Shown piece after piece: positions 25,941 through 34,810 of a stretch of DNA of 64,000 nt. The notes beneath the pieces were generated by a model, which saw only the letters and a list, made by a program, of their open reading frames with translations, had not been told where the DNA came from and searched no databases. Source of the stretch: an uncultured Chloroflexota bacterium (lineage in GTDB: Bacteria; Chloroflexota; Anaerolineae; Aggregatilineales; Phototrophicaceae); assembly GCA_937974245.1 (NCBI GenBank), contig CALJKV010000037.1:62001-126000 (forward strand), given 5' to 3'. The position numbers and the translations under genes are program-made. Each line of letters begins with the position of its first letter. Position 1 is the first letter of the stretch.

Positions 25941-27038
25941 TTATGCCGTGACACGCAGGCCGTGCCGTTCGGCGGCGAGATCGGCGATCAGATTGATGAG
26001 GCGCTCATAGGGCCAGCCCGCCGCCTGCGCTTCCAGGCACAGGTCACTGTAGCCGGGGTTCAGGCCGGGCAGCGGGTTGATCTCCAGGATATACGGTTTG
26101 TCCCCGTTAGCCGCGTCCAACCGGAAGTCTACCCGCGCCACATCGCGGCAGCCGGTGACGCGGAAAGTAGCCGCCGCCAACTGCTGAAGTTCGTGCAGAA
26201 AGTCATCGGAGATGGGTGCCGGGCAGAGATAGTGGAAGGTATCCGCCAGTTCTACTTTCATGTGATTGGTGTACACGCCTGCCTCACTGGGGTCATATGC
26301 ACCCAGGTCAACCTCCAGGGCGGGCAGGAAGGTCAGTGTATCCGGCAGCATGTGGGGCGCGGTGCGGTCATTCAGGCGGCGGGCGGCAGTGGGCTTGAGG
26401 TTGCCGACCATCCCCACCGTGATTTCACGGCCTTCAATGTAGTGTTCCACCAGAATGGGCTGGTTATATTTGGCGAGCTGCATCGTGACCTGCTGGAGCA
26501 GTGCGTCTACAGTGCGCACAATGCTCTCCGCGCTGATCCCCATGCTCGTCCCCTCGCGGCTGGGCTTGACAAACAACGGAAAACGCAGCCCCCCATCGGC
26601 GTCCAGGAGTTCTTCATCCACCGGTTCGTCGGCGCTTTCAAAGACCTGGAATTCGGGGGTCGGCAGGCCGTGATAGCACAGGACTCGCTTCGTCATGGGC
26701 TTATCGAGCGCCAACGCGAGCGCCAGAACCTGGCTACCGGTATACGGCAGGCGAAGCATCTCCAGCACTGCCGGAATCTGTGACTCGCGGGCATCGCCGA
26801 AATGACTTTCCGCGATATTAAAACACAGATCAGGCCGGTAGGCGGTCAGCTTTTCAATCAGGCTGTAGGGTGGCAGGATAGATGCCTCAAAGAAGTCGGC
26901 TTGATGCCCGCCGCTTTGCAGGGCGGCCACAATCGCATTGACGGTTTTGGGGCTATCGAGGTCATCCCACTGGTCGGGGGACATCCCCTCCCAGGTTGGG
27001 GCGTTCTTCTTAAGATTGGCAAGGACTGCGATTCGCAT
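25941..27038 (-). CDS. ATP-grasp ligase, D-alanine-D-alanine ligase family
   Basis: 365 aa. N-terminal domain MRIAVLANLKKNAP, Ddl-type SHFGDARESQIPAVLEMLRLPYTGS, ATP-grasp FPLFVKPSREGTSMGIS, VEHYIEGREITVGMVG, and Mg-binding DFRLDAANG-KPYILEINPLPGL. These are D-Ala-D-Ala ligase hallmarks, but the N-terminal substrate region is longer than in true Ddl (about 305-320 aa), so the product may be another dipeptide or amino-acid conjugate. It lies next to kamA in the same direction, separated by 305 bp of repeats. Part of its 3' end is duplicated beyond the TIR-IMPase gene. Confidence 0.85.
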   Translation of the reverse strand: MRIAVLANLKKNAPTWEGMSPDQWDDLDSPKTVNAIVAALQSGGHQADFFEASILPPYSLIEKLTAYRPDLCFNIAESHFGDARESQIPAVLEMLRLPYTGSQVLALALALDKPMTKRVLCYHGLPTPEFQVFESADEPVDEELLDADGGLRFPLFVKPSREGTSMGISAESIVRTVDALLQQVTMQLAKYNQPILVEHYIEGREITVGMVGNLKPTAARRLNDRTAPHMLPDTLTFLPALEVDLGAYDPSEAGVYTNHMKVELADTFHYLCPAPISDDFLHELQQLAAATFRVTGCRDVARVDFRLDAANGDKPYILEINPLPGLNPGYSDLCLEAQAAGWPYERLINLIADLAAERHGLRVTA

Positions 27039-27134
27039 TTCGTTCGTAATTCCTTTTTATGCTTTGCCTCACCACGTCGCAGGGGGTGAGGTCATTGAAA
27101 TGAATTTACGGCTAAGTGGTGCATCCGGTAAATT

Positions 27135-27280
27135 GTAGGGACAACACAGGTGTTGTCTGTTGTCGGTGGACGAGGCAGGCCTCGTCCCTACGAAAATGAT
27201 GGTTATTTGGTGAATGCACCATATAGTCCGGCGGAGGGCAAGAATGCCGTCCCTACAAATCCATGATGATCTGTAGGGAC
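27135..27280. repeat. REP-like palindromic intergenic repeats
   Basis: GTAGGGAC at 27135 pairs with GTCCCTAC ending at 27191 and encloses two smaller palindromes (ACAACAC-AG-GTGTTGT and GACGAGGC-AG-GCCTCGTC). A second GTCCCTAC/GTAGGGAC pair lies at 27249-27280. This fills most of the 305-bp gap between the ligase and kamA; no gene is visible there. Confidence 0.7.
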
Positions 27281-27343
27281 AAGATTTTTTGGAATCCGCT
27301 AGGACACCACGTTATTGCATACACCCATCAGCAGACACAGCCT

Positions 27344-28834
27344 CTACGGCTCGCTTTTATGGCCGTTGCCATTAGCTGAACCATTTCCGTTGCCATGGCC
27401 GTTGCTGTTATGCCCATTCCCATTGTGTCCGTTACTATTCTGGTGGAAGGGCTGCCACTTGGCCGTGTTCGCGTTCAGCCGGTGCTGGCCGCCGCCACGC
27501 TGGTGCAGCGTATCGAACCCTTCCGGTTTGATGGCCTGGGCATCGCCCGCCAGCAGCCCGGAGACCCCCTGCTGCCCGGTTTCCTCCCGGTGGGTCGCCT
27601 GCCGGTCAAGGTGGTCAATCAGGTGTGGGTCGTAGTCTGACGGTTCATCATAGGCCGTGATATAGCCCTCGTAGTTACGCAGCACAACACGTCCCGGCGT
27701 CTGGCTGATGAGGTACTGTGGCATCACGGGAATCTTGCCGCCACCGCCCGGTGCATCCACCACGTAGGTCGGCACGGCATAACCGCTGGTGTGGCCGCGC
27801 AGCCCTTCAATGATTTCGATACCTTTTGAGACAGTGGTACGGAAGTGTCCCGCGCCTTTCACAAGGTCGCACTGGTAGAGGTAATACGGGCGCACCCGGT
27901 TTCTGACGAGTTTATGCACCAGTTCGCGCTGGATGTCCACGCTGTCATTGATACCCGCCATCAGCACGCTCTGGTTGCCCAGGGGGATACCGGCGGACGC
28001 CAGTTTGTCGAGTGCCCGGCTGAGTTCGGGTGTGATCTCTTTGGGGTGGTTGACGTGGATATTCATCCAGACCGGATGATAACGCCGGATCATATCGCAG
28101 AACTCATCGGTGATACGCTGCGGCAGGAAAACCGGCACACGAGTACCGATGCGGATGATTTCGATATGCTCAATGGCCCGCAGGCCGGCGAGGATATATT
28201 CCAATGTTTTCGGGTTGAGCGTGAGCGGGTCGCCGCCACTGAGCAGCACGTCGCGTACCTGGGGCGTGCGCCGCAGGTAATCCAACTGAGCTTCAAAATC
28301 CACCTTGCTGAAGGTCTGGTGCGGGTCGCCGACGATGCGGCTGCGCGTGCAGTAGCGGCAGTAGCTGGCGCACTGGGTCGTCACGAGCATCAACACGCGA
28401 TCCGGGTAGCGGTGTACCAGGCCAGGGACGGGGCTGTGCCGGTCTTCGGCCAGGCTGTCCTCCATCATGCCCTCAAAGGCCTGCAATTCACGGCCCAGCG
28501 GGATAACCTGGCGTCGCACCGGGCAGTACGGGTCGTTGGGGTCTATCAGGCTGGCGAAGTACGGCGTAATCTCCACACGGAACTTGTTTTCAGCCGTCAG
28601 GCCAGAGATTTCCTCAGGAGTCAGATTGATAATCTGGCTGAGTTCATCCAGCGTGTTCAGGCGATGCGCAAGCTGCCAGTGCCAGTCGTTCCATTTTTCG
28701 TCGGGGATATCGGCCCAGAGTGCCGGGCGCGGGGTATGGGGTAATACTACCCTGGATGGTGGCTCTTCGTCGGAGATAGATGGCGGTTCTTCGACTTCCT
28801 GTTCGTCGCCGATTACAGCCGGATTGAGCAACAT
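27344..28834 (-). CDS. kamA: L-lysine 2,3-aminomutase
   Basis: 496 aa, ATG with GAGGAGG 7 nt upstream. Radical SAM/PLP enzyme making beta-lysine. The cluster motif is C155-x3-C159-x2-C162 (CASYCRYC), the PLP lysine K367 lies in GGGGKIP, and Asp297 (GINDS) and Asp360 (VDAPG) match the residues that bind the lysine amine. Unusual: the last 35 residues are an Asn-Gly-His-rich low-complexity tail, encoded by short imperfect repeats (27344-27450), not present in characterised enzymes. Beta-lysine could feed an osmolyte, a tRNA/EF-P-like modification or, with the adjacent ATP-grasp ligase, a peptide conjugate; the last is inference. Confidence 0.93.
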   Translation of the reverse strand: MLLNPAVIGDEQEVEEPPSISDEEPPSRVVLPHTPRPALWADIPDEKWNDWHWQLAHRLNTLDELSQIINLTPEEISGLTAENKFRVEITPYFASLIDPNDPYCPVRRQVIPLGRELQAFEGMMEDSLAEDRHSPVPGLVHRYPDRVLMLVTTQCASYCRYCTRSRIVGDPHQTFSKVDFEAQLDYLRRTPQVRDVLLSGGDPLTLNPKTLEYILAGLRAIEHIEIIRIGTRVPVFLPQRITDEFCDMIRRYHPVWMNIHVNHPKEITPELSRALDKLASAGIPLGNQSVLMAGINDSVDIQRELVHKLVRNRVRPYYLYQCDLVKGAGHFRTTVSKGIEIIEGLRGHTSGYAVPTYVVDAPGGGGKIPVMPQYLISQTPGRVVLRNYEGYITAYDEPSDYDPHLIDHLDRQATHREETGQQGVSGLLAGDAQAIKPEGFDTLHQRGGGQHRLNANTAKWQPFHQNSNGHNGNGHNSNGHGNGNGSANGNGHKSEP

Positions 28835-28994
28835 TTCAACCCTCCTCGTTATTTGCGAAAACTGTTGAATTCTAGGGGCGGATGGGAGTATTTTAAATCA
28901 CTTTATTTGATTATAGTCCGGTTGTGTGCAGAGTCAAGGATAGTACAGTCGCGCATCAAATCTGTCCTATGCAAAATCGCTTTTCTGCCCCTCG

Positions 28995-29290
28995 CTAACC
29001 CTCCTTCGAGGGGCATTCGTCCCTGTCATAGTCGCCGTAAACGGGGCGAGTGCGACCCCTCCCCAGCTCTCCCCGCAAACGGGGCGGGAGATTGCCAGCC
29101 GAGAAAGACAAGTCTCCCCGGCTTACGGCTGGGGGGAGGGGTGAGGTCAAGCATCAGCATGATTTTACGGATAGATACTGCGTGCCGCATTTTATCGCTA
29201 TGAAATGGTGTTCAGGCGATGCAAACAGGGGGGGAGGCAGGGTGTTTTTGCAACAAAACGGAATTGTGCTGCGATTGCTGCGATTGCCGC
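28995..29290. repeat. Left repeat block flanking lacI-GT4
   Basis: Two parts. 28995-29048 (CTAACCCTCCTTCGAGGGG ... AGTCGCCGTAAACGGGGCG) recurs in the same orientation at 32629-32684. 29184-29290 (GAAATGGTGTTC ... GGGTGTTTTTGC ... GCTGCGATTGCTGCGATTG) recurs inverted at 32421-32524. Lies in a long gene-free stretch (28835-29678) that otherwise holds only the lacI promoter and operator near its end. Confidence 0.7.
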
Positions 29291-29585
29291 AATCCTCCCG
29301 TGAGTGGTGGTGCACCTGTGCTGCAAAGTGCGTGACCTTGCTGCAAGAATGGTGAGAAACCAGGTTCTGAGGGGTGGGTGTGGTGGTATGGTGGTCGAAT
29401 CAACATAACACGAGCATAGCACAAAACGGGTTATCAATGGTGAACACTTGTGAGAACATTTGTTCAGAGTTGGACGTTGAAAGTGCCGAGTGGAAAGTGA
29501 AAGGCAGGCATGAGGCTTGAATGGGATGTGTGTGTGGTTATCACGCCGCCAATAATCTGAAATGCACCCGTCACTTTTCCGCAAA

Positions 29586-29615
29586 TTGACAGCCCGCCGC
29601 CTAATTGCATATACT
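29586..29615 (+). promoter_or_regulatory. Sigma-70 promoter of the lacI-family gene
   Basis: TTGACA (29586-29591), 18-bp spacer, TATACT (29610-29615): the -35 hexamer matches the consensus fully and the -10 hexamer differs at one position. Transcription would begin near 29622. Confidence 0.8.
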
Positions 29616-29624
29616 AGGTGTGTA

Positions 29625-29640
29625 TCCGAAACATTTCGGA
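29625..29640. promoter_or_regulatory. LacI-family operator (autoregulation)
   Basis: TCCGAAA-CA-TTTCGGA, two perfect 7-bp arms. LacI-family sites commonly have GAAA...TTTC arms. It starts within about 3 nt of the predicted transcription start, where a bound repressor would block initiation. Confidence 0.75.
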
Positions 29641-29678
29641 TCGTCTTTTTCCGCTCGTTTATCATCCAGAATTCTCTT

Positions 29679-30704
29679 ATGCAAGTAACACTCAAAGAAA
29701 TCGCTGAAAAAGCCGGGTTTTCCGTCACCACCGTTTCGCGGGCGTTAGGCGGCTTCAGTGATGTGAATGAAAAAACCCGCCAGTACATCATGCAGATCGC
29801 CGACGACCTGGGCTACCAACCGAACCTGATCGCCCGGCAGTTACGCAGCCAGCGCACCTATACCATCGGGCTGATTATCCCCGCCACGACCCATAATTTT
29901 GAAGATGACTTCTTCAGTGTGTTGATCCGGGGCGTCACCCATACGGCTGCCCGCCACCAGTACGATGTGCTGGTGAGCGCCCAACTGCCACAAGCCAACG
30001 AGATGGACGCTTACCACCGGATTGTCGGCGGCAACCGGGTAGACGGCATGGTGCTGGCGCGTACCTACCACGATGACCCGCGTATCGCCTATCTGCGCTC
30101 GCTCAACCACCCTTTTGTGGTTGCGGGGCGTTCCGCCCCCGACCAGGTGTCGGATTTCCCCTATATTGACGCAGACAGCCGGGTGGGTATCGCGGAATTG
30201 GTGACGCATTTTATTACCTATGGTCACACCCATATCGGCCTGATTCTGCCGCCAGAAAATATCGCTTTTACGCCTTACCGCCTGGAAGGATACCGGGATG
30301 GTCTGGTGGGGGCGGGCATCCCCTACCGCCCGGAGTATGTCGTGCATGGGGATATGAAGCAGCGCGGCGGTGAAAACGCGGCGGCATATCTGCTGGAAAG
30401 CCAGCCGCAGATCACAGCGATTGTCGCCTGTAATGACCTGATGGCAATTGGTGCGATGCGTGCCATTCAGGGGCATGGCCTGCGCCCTGGCCTGGATATT
30501 GCGGTAGGTGGCTTTGACGACATCCCGGCTGCCAAACACGCCGCGCCCGCGCTGACCACTATCCGCCAGCCAATTTACACCATCGGTGAGCAGCTTACCG
30601 AGATTCTGATTAAAGTGATTGCCAACGAACCCCTGGAAAAAACAGGGATTCTGTTGAAACCGGAACTGGTGATTCGCGAGTCCAGCGGCCAACCACGCCG
30701 GTAG
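29679..30704 (+). CDS. LacI-family transcriptional regulator
   Basis: 341 aa from ATG 29679; a frame from 29562 runs through promoter and operator and is not translated. N-terminal HTH (2-50: VTLKEIAEKAGFSVTTVSRALGG...VNEKTRQYI) with hinge helix PNLIARQLRS, then a periplasmic-binding-protein-like sugar domain (62-335). It likely represses the carbohydrate genes downstream (GT4, GH13, perhaps GH2) and itself. The sugar effector cannot be read from sequence. Confidence 0.92.
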   Translation: MQVTLKEIAEKAGFSVTTVSRALGGFSDVNEKTRQYIMQIADDLGYQPNLIARQLRSQRTYTIGLIIPATTHNFEDDFFSVLIRGVTHTAARHQYDVLVSAQLPQANEMDAYHRIVGGNRVDGMVLARTYHDDPRIAYLRSLNHPFVVAGRSAPDQVSDFPYIDADSRVGIAELVTHFITYGHTHIGLILPPENIAFTPYRLEGYRDGLVGAGIPYRPEYVVHGDMKQRGGENAAAYLLESQPQITAIVACNDLMAIGAMRAIQGHGLRPGLDIAVGGFDDIPAAKHAAPALTTIRQPIYTIGEQLTEILIKVIANEPLEKTGILLKPELVIRESSGQPRR

Positions 30705-30709
30705 TAAGC

Positions 30710-30798
30710 GCCGAGGGATAAATCCCCCGGCTAAGGCAAAACCAAGTCCGCTAAAGGGACTCTTGCTGCCCTTCACCATGAACCCCTTCAGCGGGTTT
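30710..30798. repeat. Dispersed palindromic repeat between lacI and GT4
   Basis: Three consecutive small hairpins: GCCGAGGGAT-aa-ATCCCCCGGC (30710-30731), AGTCC...GGACT (30745-30761) and AACCC...GGGTTT (30781-30798). Similar palindromes are common intergenic repeats in filamentous bacteria. It may separate lacI and GT4 transcripts. Confidence 0.6.
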
Positions 30799-30922
30799 GG
30801 AACACCTTGCCGGGCATTTTAATGCTCGGCAGACGGTCTGAGATACAAATAGATGGTCTTTCTACGCCGCGTGACGCTCAGAGTCGCCTTTACAGAGATG
30901 TAAACAAATAGGAGCAAGCAAC

Positions 30923-32161
30923 ATGCGAATAGGTTTTGTGTCAACCCGGCTGGCAGGCGTGGATGGTGTCAGCCTGGAAACGGCGAAACTCGTCAAGGTG
31001 CTGGAAGGCATGGGGCACGAGTGTTTCTACTGCGCCGGGGAACTCGAAGCAGGCGGCCCTCCGGGGCAGCTGACGCCCGCCATGCACTTCACCCACCCGG
31101 GCGCGAAAGCCCTGCATGACGCCGCCTTCGGGACGCCGCACGGCTCGCCGGAACTCACCCGCCGCATCTACGAACAGGCCGACTTCCTGCGAGGTGAACT
31201 CGAACGCTTCACCAGCGCCTACAGCATAGACATGATCGTGCCGCAGAATGCCTGCGCCATCCCGATGAATATCGCGCTGGGGGTGGCGATCCGCGACTAT
31301 GCGGCGCGCACCCGCATCCCCACCATCTGCCACAACCACGACTTTTACTGGGAGCGCGAACGTTTCCTGACCAACGGCATCCAGGACATCCTGGATACCG
31401 CCTTCCCGCCCGGCCTGGAAAATGTGCGCCATCTGGTGATTAACACGCCCATGCAGCGCCAACTGTATGCCCGGCGTGGCATCCAGGCCGACTATCTGCC
31501 CAACGTGTTCGATTTCGCCACCCCGCCGACCCCACTGGACGACTACGCCGCCGGTTTCCGGGCGGAACTGGGACTCAGCGAGGACGACGTGATCGTATTA
31601 CAGCCGACCCGCGTCATCCGGCGCAAGGGGATCGAGAAGGCGGTGGAACTGGTGCGTAAGCTGGACGACCCGCGCCTGATTCTGCTCATCACCGGCTACG
31701 AGGGCGACGAACCGGGTGGTTACGGGGGGTGGCTGCGCGAAGAGGCGGATCGCGCCGGGATTCGCTACCGCTTCATCGCGGATTATGTAGGCGATCAACG
31801 CGGCGAACAGGACGGCCACCGTGTTTACAGCCTGTGGGACATTTACCCGCACGCGACGCTCATCACTTATCCCAGCACGTATGAAGGGTTTGGCAACGCC
31901 TTCATCGAGGCGCTGTACTTCGGCAAGCCGGTGGTGGTACATACCTACGCCATGTATCTTTCCGACATCAAGCCAACCGGTGTACAGGCGGTGGAGTTCA
32001 CGCACGACCTCACGCCGGAAGTCCTCGCCCAGGTGCGTGACCTGCTCGACAACCCGGCCAAAAGGGAGGCGATGGCAAAACACAACTATGAAGTCTGCAA
32101 AACGCACTTCTCGTATGAAAAACTGGCGGACGTGCTGGAGGCAGTTTTAGGGCGGTTCTGA
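30923..32161 (+). CDS. Glycosyltransferase family 4, possibly glucosylglycerate-type
   Basis: 412 aa, ATG with AGGAGC upstream. N-terminal GT-B domain starts MRIGFVSTRLAGVDGVSLETAK; the C-terminal domain has PTRVIRRKGIEKAVEL and the E-x7-E donor motif TYEGFGNAFIEALYFGKPVV. The N-terminus resembles, from memory, mannosylglucosylglycerate synthase-type enzymes that make compatible solutes; not verified. Neighbouring LacI regulator and GH13 enzyme support a role in synthesis and turnover of a small glucoside. Confidence 0.85.
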   Translation: MRIGFVSTRLAGVDGVSLETAKLVKVLEGMGHECFYCAGELEAGGPPGQLTPAMHFTHPGAKALHDAAFGTPHGSPELTRRIYEQADFLRGELERFTSAYSIDMIVPQNACAIPMNIALGVAIRDYAARTRIPTICHNHDFYWERERFLTNGIQDILDTAFPPGLENVRHLVINTPMQRQLYARRGIQADYLPNVFDFATPPTPLDDYAAGFRAELGLSEDDVIVLQPTRVIRRKGIEKAVELVRKLDDPRLILLITGYEGDEPGGYGGWLREEADRAGIRYRFIADYVGDQRGEQDGHRVYSLWDIYPHATLITYPSTYEGFGNAFIEALYFGKPVVVHTYAMYLSDIKPTGVQAVEFTHDLTPEVLAQVRDLLDNPAKREAMAKHNYEVCKTHFSYEKLADVLEAVLGRF

Positions 32162-32420
32162 GGGGAGCAGCGCGGCTAAATAACCTCATGTTAGCCGGAT
32201 GGTTTCCACCCTCCGGCGCTCAAACCAGCAGCCAGCGGCCAACAGCCAGCGGCCAGACTGAACAAATGTTTGAACAAATATTCACCATCTCATACCCATT
32301 TTATGCTATTGTGGAACAGACGAACCATCCTGCCCACTAACGAATGCCCACCGATGATTGCTAACGACTATCCACTGCCTGTACTGACCACTGAAAACTG
32401 ACGGCTGATAACCCACTTTG

Positions 32421-32684
32421 CAGCAATCGCAGCAATTGCAGCAAAAAACCGGAATGCGGCAAAAACACCCCGTTTCTTCCCTTGTTGGCTCGACCAGAAC
32501 ACCATTTTATGACGCAAATTGCGGCAAAAACACCGCCGGTGCAACAAAATGCCGCCGATGGATGGCATAAAACACAGGATAATCGCATCGAATTTATTCT
32601 ATACAAAATGGTCGTTCCTAACCCCTCCCTAACCCTCCTTCGAGGGGACGTGAGTCTCCCGTCTCAGTCGCCGTAAACGGGGCG
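32421..32684. repeat. Right repeat block flanking lacI-GT4
   Basis: 32421-32524 is the inverse of 29184-29290; 32629-32684 is a direct copy of 28995-29048. The gap 32162-32878 contains no gene; the remaining sequence is GC-poor with short poly-A/GC-rich blocks typical of mobile-element remnants. No transposase is seen. Confidence 0.7.
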
Positions 32685-32878
32685 GGGACTGGTCAGGCAG
32701 GGCAAACAAGTCTCCCCTGCTGGCGGGGGAGATTTAGAGGGGGTGAAAAAGGCCAAAAACGATTATCAATGCGAAATTTCCTTTTTGACGCCCCCCTCCA
32801 CCTGCAAGTTAGTTGAAATGCGCCTCTGTTACGGTGTATTATGATGCTGTTTTGCTCAACCAATCACAGGAGCGCCAT

Positions 32879-34366
32879 GTGATCGTCTGGCCGGAAAAAC
32901 CGATCATCTATGAAATCAATACCTGGGTATGGCTGGACAGCCTGAGCCGGAGCTACAACTGGCCGGTGACGCTGGAAAACCTGCCCGACGCCGCTTTGGA
33001 TGACATTGTCAGAACAGACTGTAACGTGGTGTGGCTGATGGGTATCTGGTGGCGCAGTCCGGCAGCCCGCGCCAGCGCCGGAAAATACGCTGCTGAGTAC
33101 AGGCCCGCTCTGCCCGACCTGATGCATGATGACATCATCGGCTCGCCCTATGCTGTCGGTGCCTACCTGGTGGATGAAAACCTGGGCGGGGCGCGGGGGT
33201 TGGCGAAGTTCCGCCAGCGGCTGCACGAACGTGGCATTTTGCTGATTCTGGACTTTGTGCCGAACCATATCGCCACCGACCATGCCTGGGTGCGGGTGCA
33301 TCCTGACTACCTGGTGTTAGGCTCTCCCAGCGACCTGAAGAAGAACCCCGGCAATTACTTCAGCGCCCGGTCTGCCACCGGGCAGCTTATCGTCGTCGCG
33401 CACGGTCGTGACCCGTATTTCCCTGGCTGGATTGATACCACGCAGCTCAACGCCTTCAACAAGGGGCTGCGTGCCGCGGTGCTGGCGATCCTGCTGGATA
33501 TCGCCGCGCAGTGCGATGGCATCCGCTGTGATATGGCGATGCTCATGCTCAACGAAGTATTCAAGCGCACCTGGGGCGATCATATCACCAGCGCCCCCGA
33601 TCAGGAGTTCTGGGACGACATCATTCCGGCGGTACATGCACAGTTCCCCAATTTCCAGTTTATCGCGGAGGTCTATTGGGGGATGGAAGCCCGCTTACAG
33701 GAATTGGGGTTCGCCTATACCTACGATAAGCACCTTTATGATCTGGTGATGCAAGGACACGTAGACGAGATTCGAGCGCACCTGACCGCCGGAGTGGATT
33801 ACCAGCGGCGCTCAATCCGCTTCATCGAAAACCACGACGAAGCACGGGCCGCCGAAACCCTGGGGCCACAGCGCAGCCAGCCCGCCGCGACGCTCATCTG
33901 CACGCTGCCCGGCGGGGCACTGCTGCACCAGGGGCAGTTCGAGGGGCGGCGGGTGAAGCTCCCGGTGCAGATTGGGCGACAACCTTATGAGCCTGTCCAG
34001 GAAGAGCTACATGCCTTCTACAAGCGGCTGCTGGCGGAAATCCGTCACCCGATTTATGCCGAGGGTGACTGGCGGCTGTTTGAAATCGTGCCGGGACAGA
34101 ACAATGAAACCCATAAGAACCTGATCGCCTATGGCTGGCAGCACAACGGCGCGTATCGTCTCGTGGTCGTCAACCTGACCGGCGTGCAGTCCCAGGCGCA
34201 TGTCAGGCTGGAAGGCTGGCCGGACATCCCGCAGCACGATTGGCACCTGAACGACGTGCTGAACGGCGACCTGTATCTGCGCCAGGGCGATTTACTGGAT
34301 GGCGTCGGTCTGTATGTAGACCTCGCGCCGTACCAATCCCATATCTTCGATTTTGAACGGGCGTGA
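32879..34366 (+). CDS. GH13 (alpha-amylase family) glycoside hydrolase or transglucosidase
   Basis: 495 aa from GTG 32879, chosen because AGGAG lies 6 nt upstream; the nearby ATG at 32877 is followed at once by TGA in another frame, and the longer frame from 32813 has no ribosome-binding site. (beta/alpha)8 barrel with GH13 motifs: DFVPNH (region I), GIRCDMA with the Asp nucleophile (II), FIAEVYWG with the Glu acid/base (III), and FIENHDEAR (IV). No signal peptide, so cytoplasmic. A compact C-terminal beta domain follows. Likely acts on a small alpha-glucoside. The stop overlaps the next start (TGATG). Confidence 0.9.
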   Translation: MIVWPEKPIIYEINTWVWLDSLSRSYNWPVTLENLPDAALDDIVRTDCNVVWLMGIWWRSPAARASAGKYAAEYRPALPDLMHDDIIGSPYAVGAYLVDENLGGARGLAKFRQRLHERGILLILDFVPNHIATDHAWVRVHPDYLVLGSPSDLKKNPGNYFSARSATGQLIVVAHGRDPYFPGWIDTTQLNAFNKGLRAAVLAILLDIAAQCDGIRCDMAMLMLNEVFKRTWGDHITSAPDQEFWDDIIPAVHAQFPNFQFIAEVYWGMEARLQELGFAYTYDKHLYDLVMQGHVDEIRAHLTAGVDYQRRSIRFIENHDEARAAETLGPQRSQPAATLICTLPGGALLHQGQFEGRRVKLPVQIGRQPYEPVQEELHAFYKRLLAEIRHPIYAEGDWRLFEIVPGQNNETHKNLIAYGWQHNGAYRLVVVNLTGVQSQAHVRLEGWPDIPQHDWHLNDVLNGDLYLRQGDLLDGVGLYVDLAPYQSHIFDFERA

Positions 34367-34800
34367 TGCGTCTGCCGGCACTGACTCTGCGCCTGCGGTT
34401 GGGGGCAATCAGCTACGGGCTGCTGGTTTTCCTGTGGCTCTCCCCAGAAGATAACCATGTCTGGCCGGTAGCCGTGCTGGGTGCTGGCCTCTCGTTGATG
34501 GTCGGGGGACTCGCCGTGATAAGCCGGTTTGGTGGGCGGGTGATCCCCAGGCGCTGGCTGCTGTTGAGCGCGGCGCTGGCGGGGCTGGTCGTGGGCGCTG
34601 GCGCGGCGGTGGCTGCTGCCGGGTTGATGCTGGTCAAGACGGCGCTGCATTCTCATATTTATCCTGATTACCCGCTGCCGCTGATCCTGGCGATGCTCGA
34701 ACGCGCCCCCGCCTGGGGATTGGCCGGGCTGCTGGTCGGTGGGGCGCTGGCCCTGCTGTGGAGTGCGCGGCAGCCACACACTGAACAGGCTGCCCTGTAG
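34366..34800 (+). CDS. Four-TM membrane protein, unknown function
   Basis: 144 aa from ATG 34366 (GTG 34363 also possible). Hydrophobic helices about 10-26, 32-52, 64-90 and 108-132, with a GGLAVISRFGGR loop. Not a family I recognise. It overlaps the GH13 gene by 1 nt and ends 10 nt before the TIR gene, so all three are probably translated from one message. A small membrane protein beside a TIR gene could be its effector; this is inference only. Confidence 0.65.
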   Translation: MRLPALTLRLRLGAISYGLLVFLWLSPEDNHVWPVAVLGAGLSLMVGGLAVISRFGGRVIPRRWLLLSAALAGLVVGAGAAVAAAGLMLVKTALHSHIYPDYPLPLILAMLERAPAWGLAGLLVGGALALLWSARQPHTEQAAL

Positions 34801-34810
34801 ATAGGTGCGG

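Noticed and set aside
34805..34810. GTG 34805 as start of the TIR protein
   Set aside because: It would add two residues and overlap the probable ribosome-binding site (AGG); ATG 34811 or 34814 fits better.
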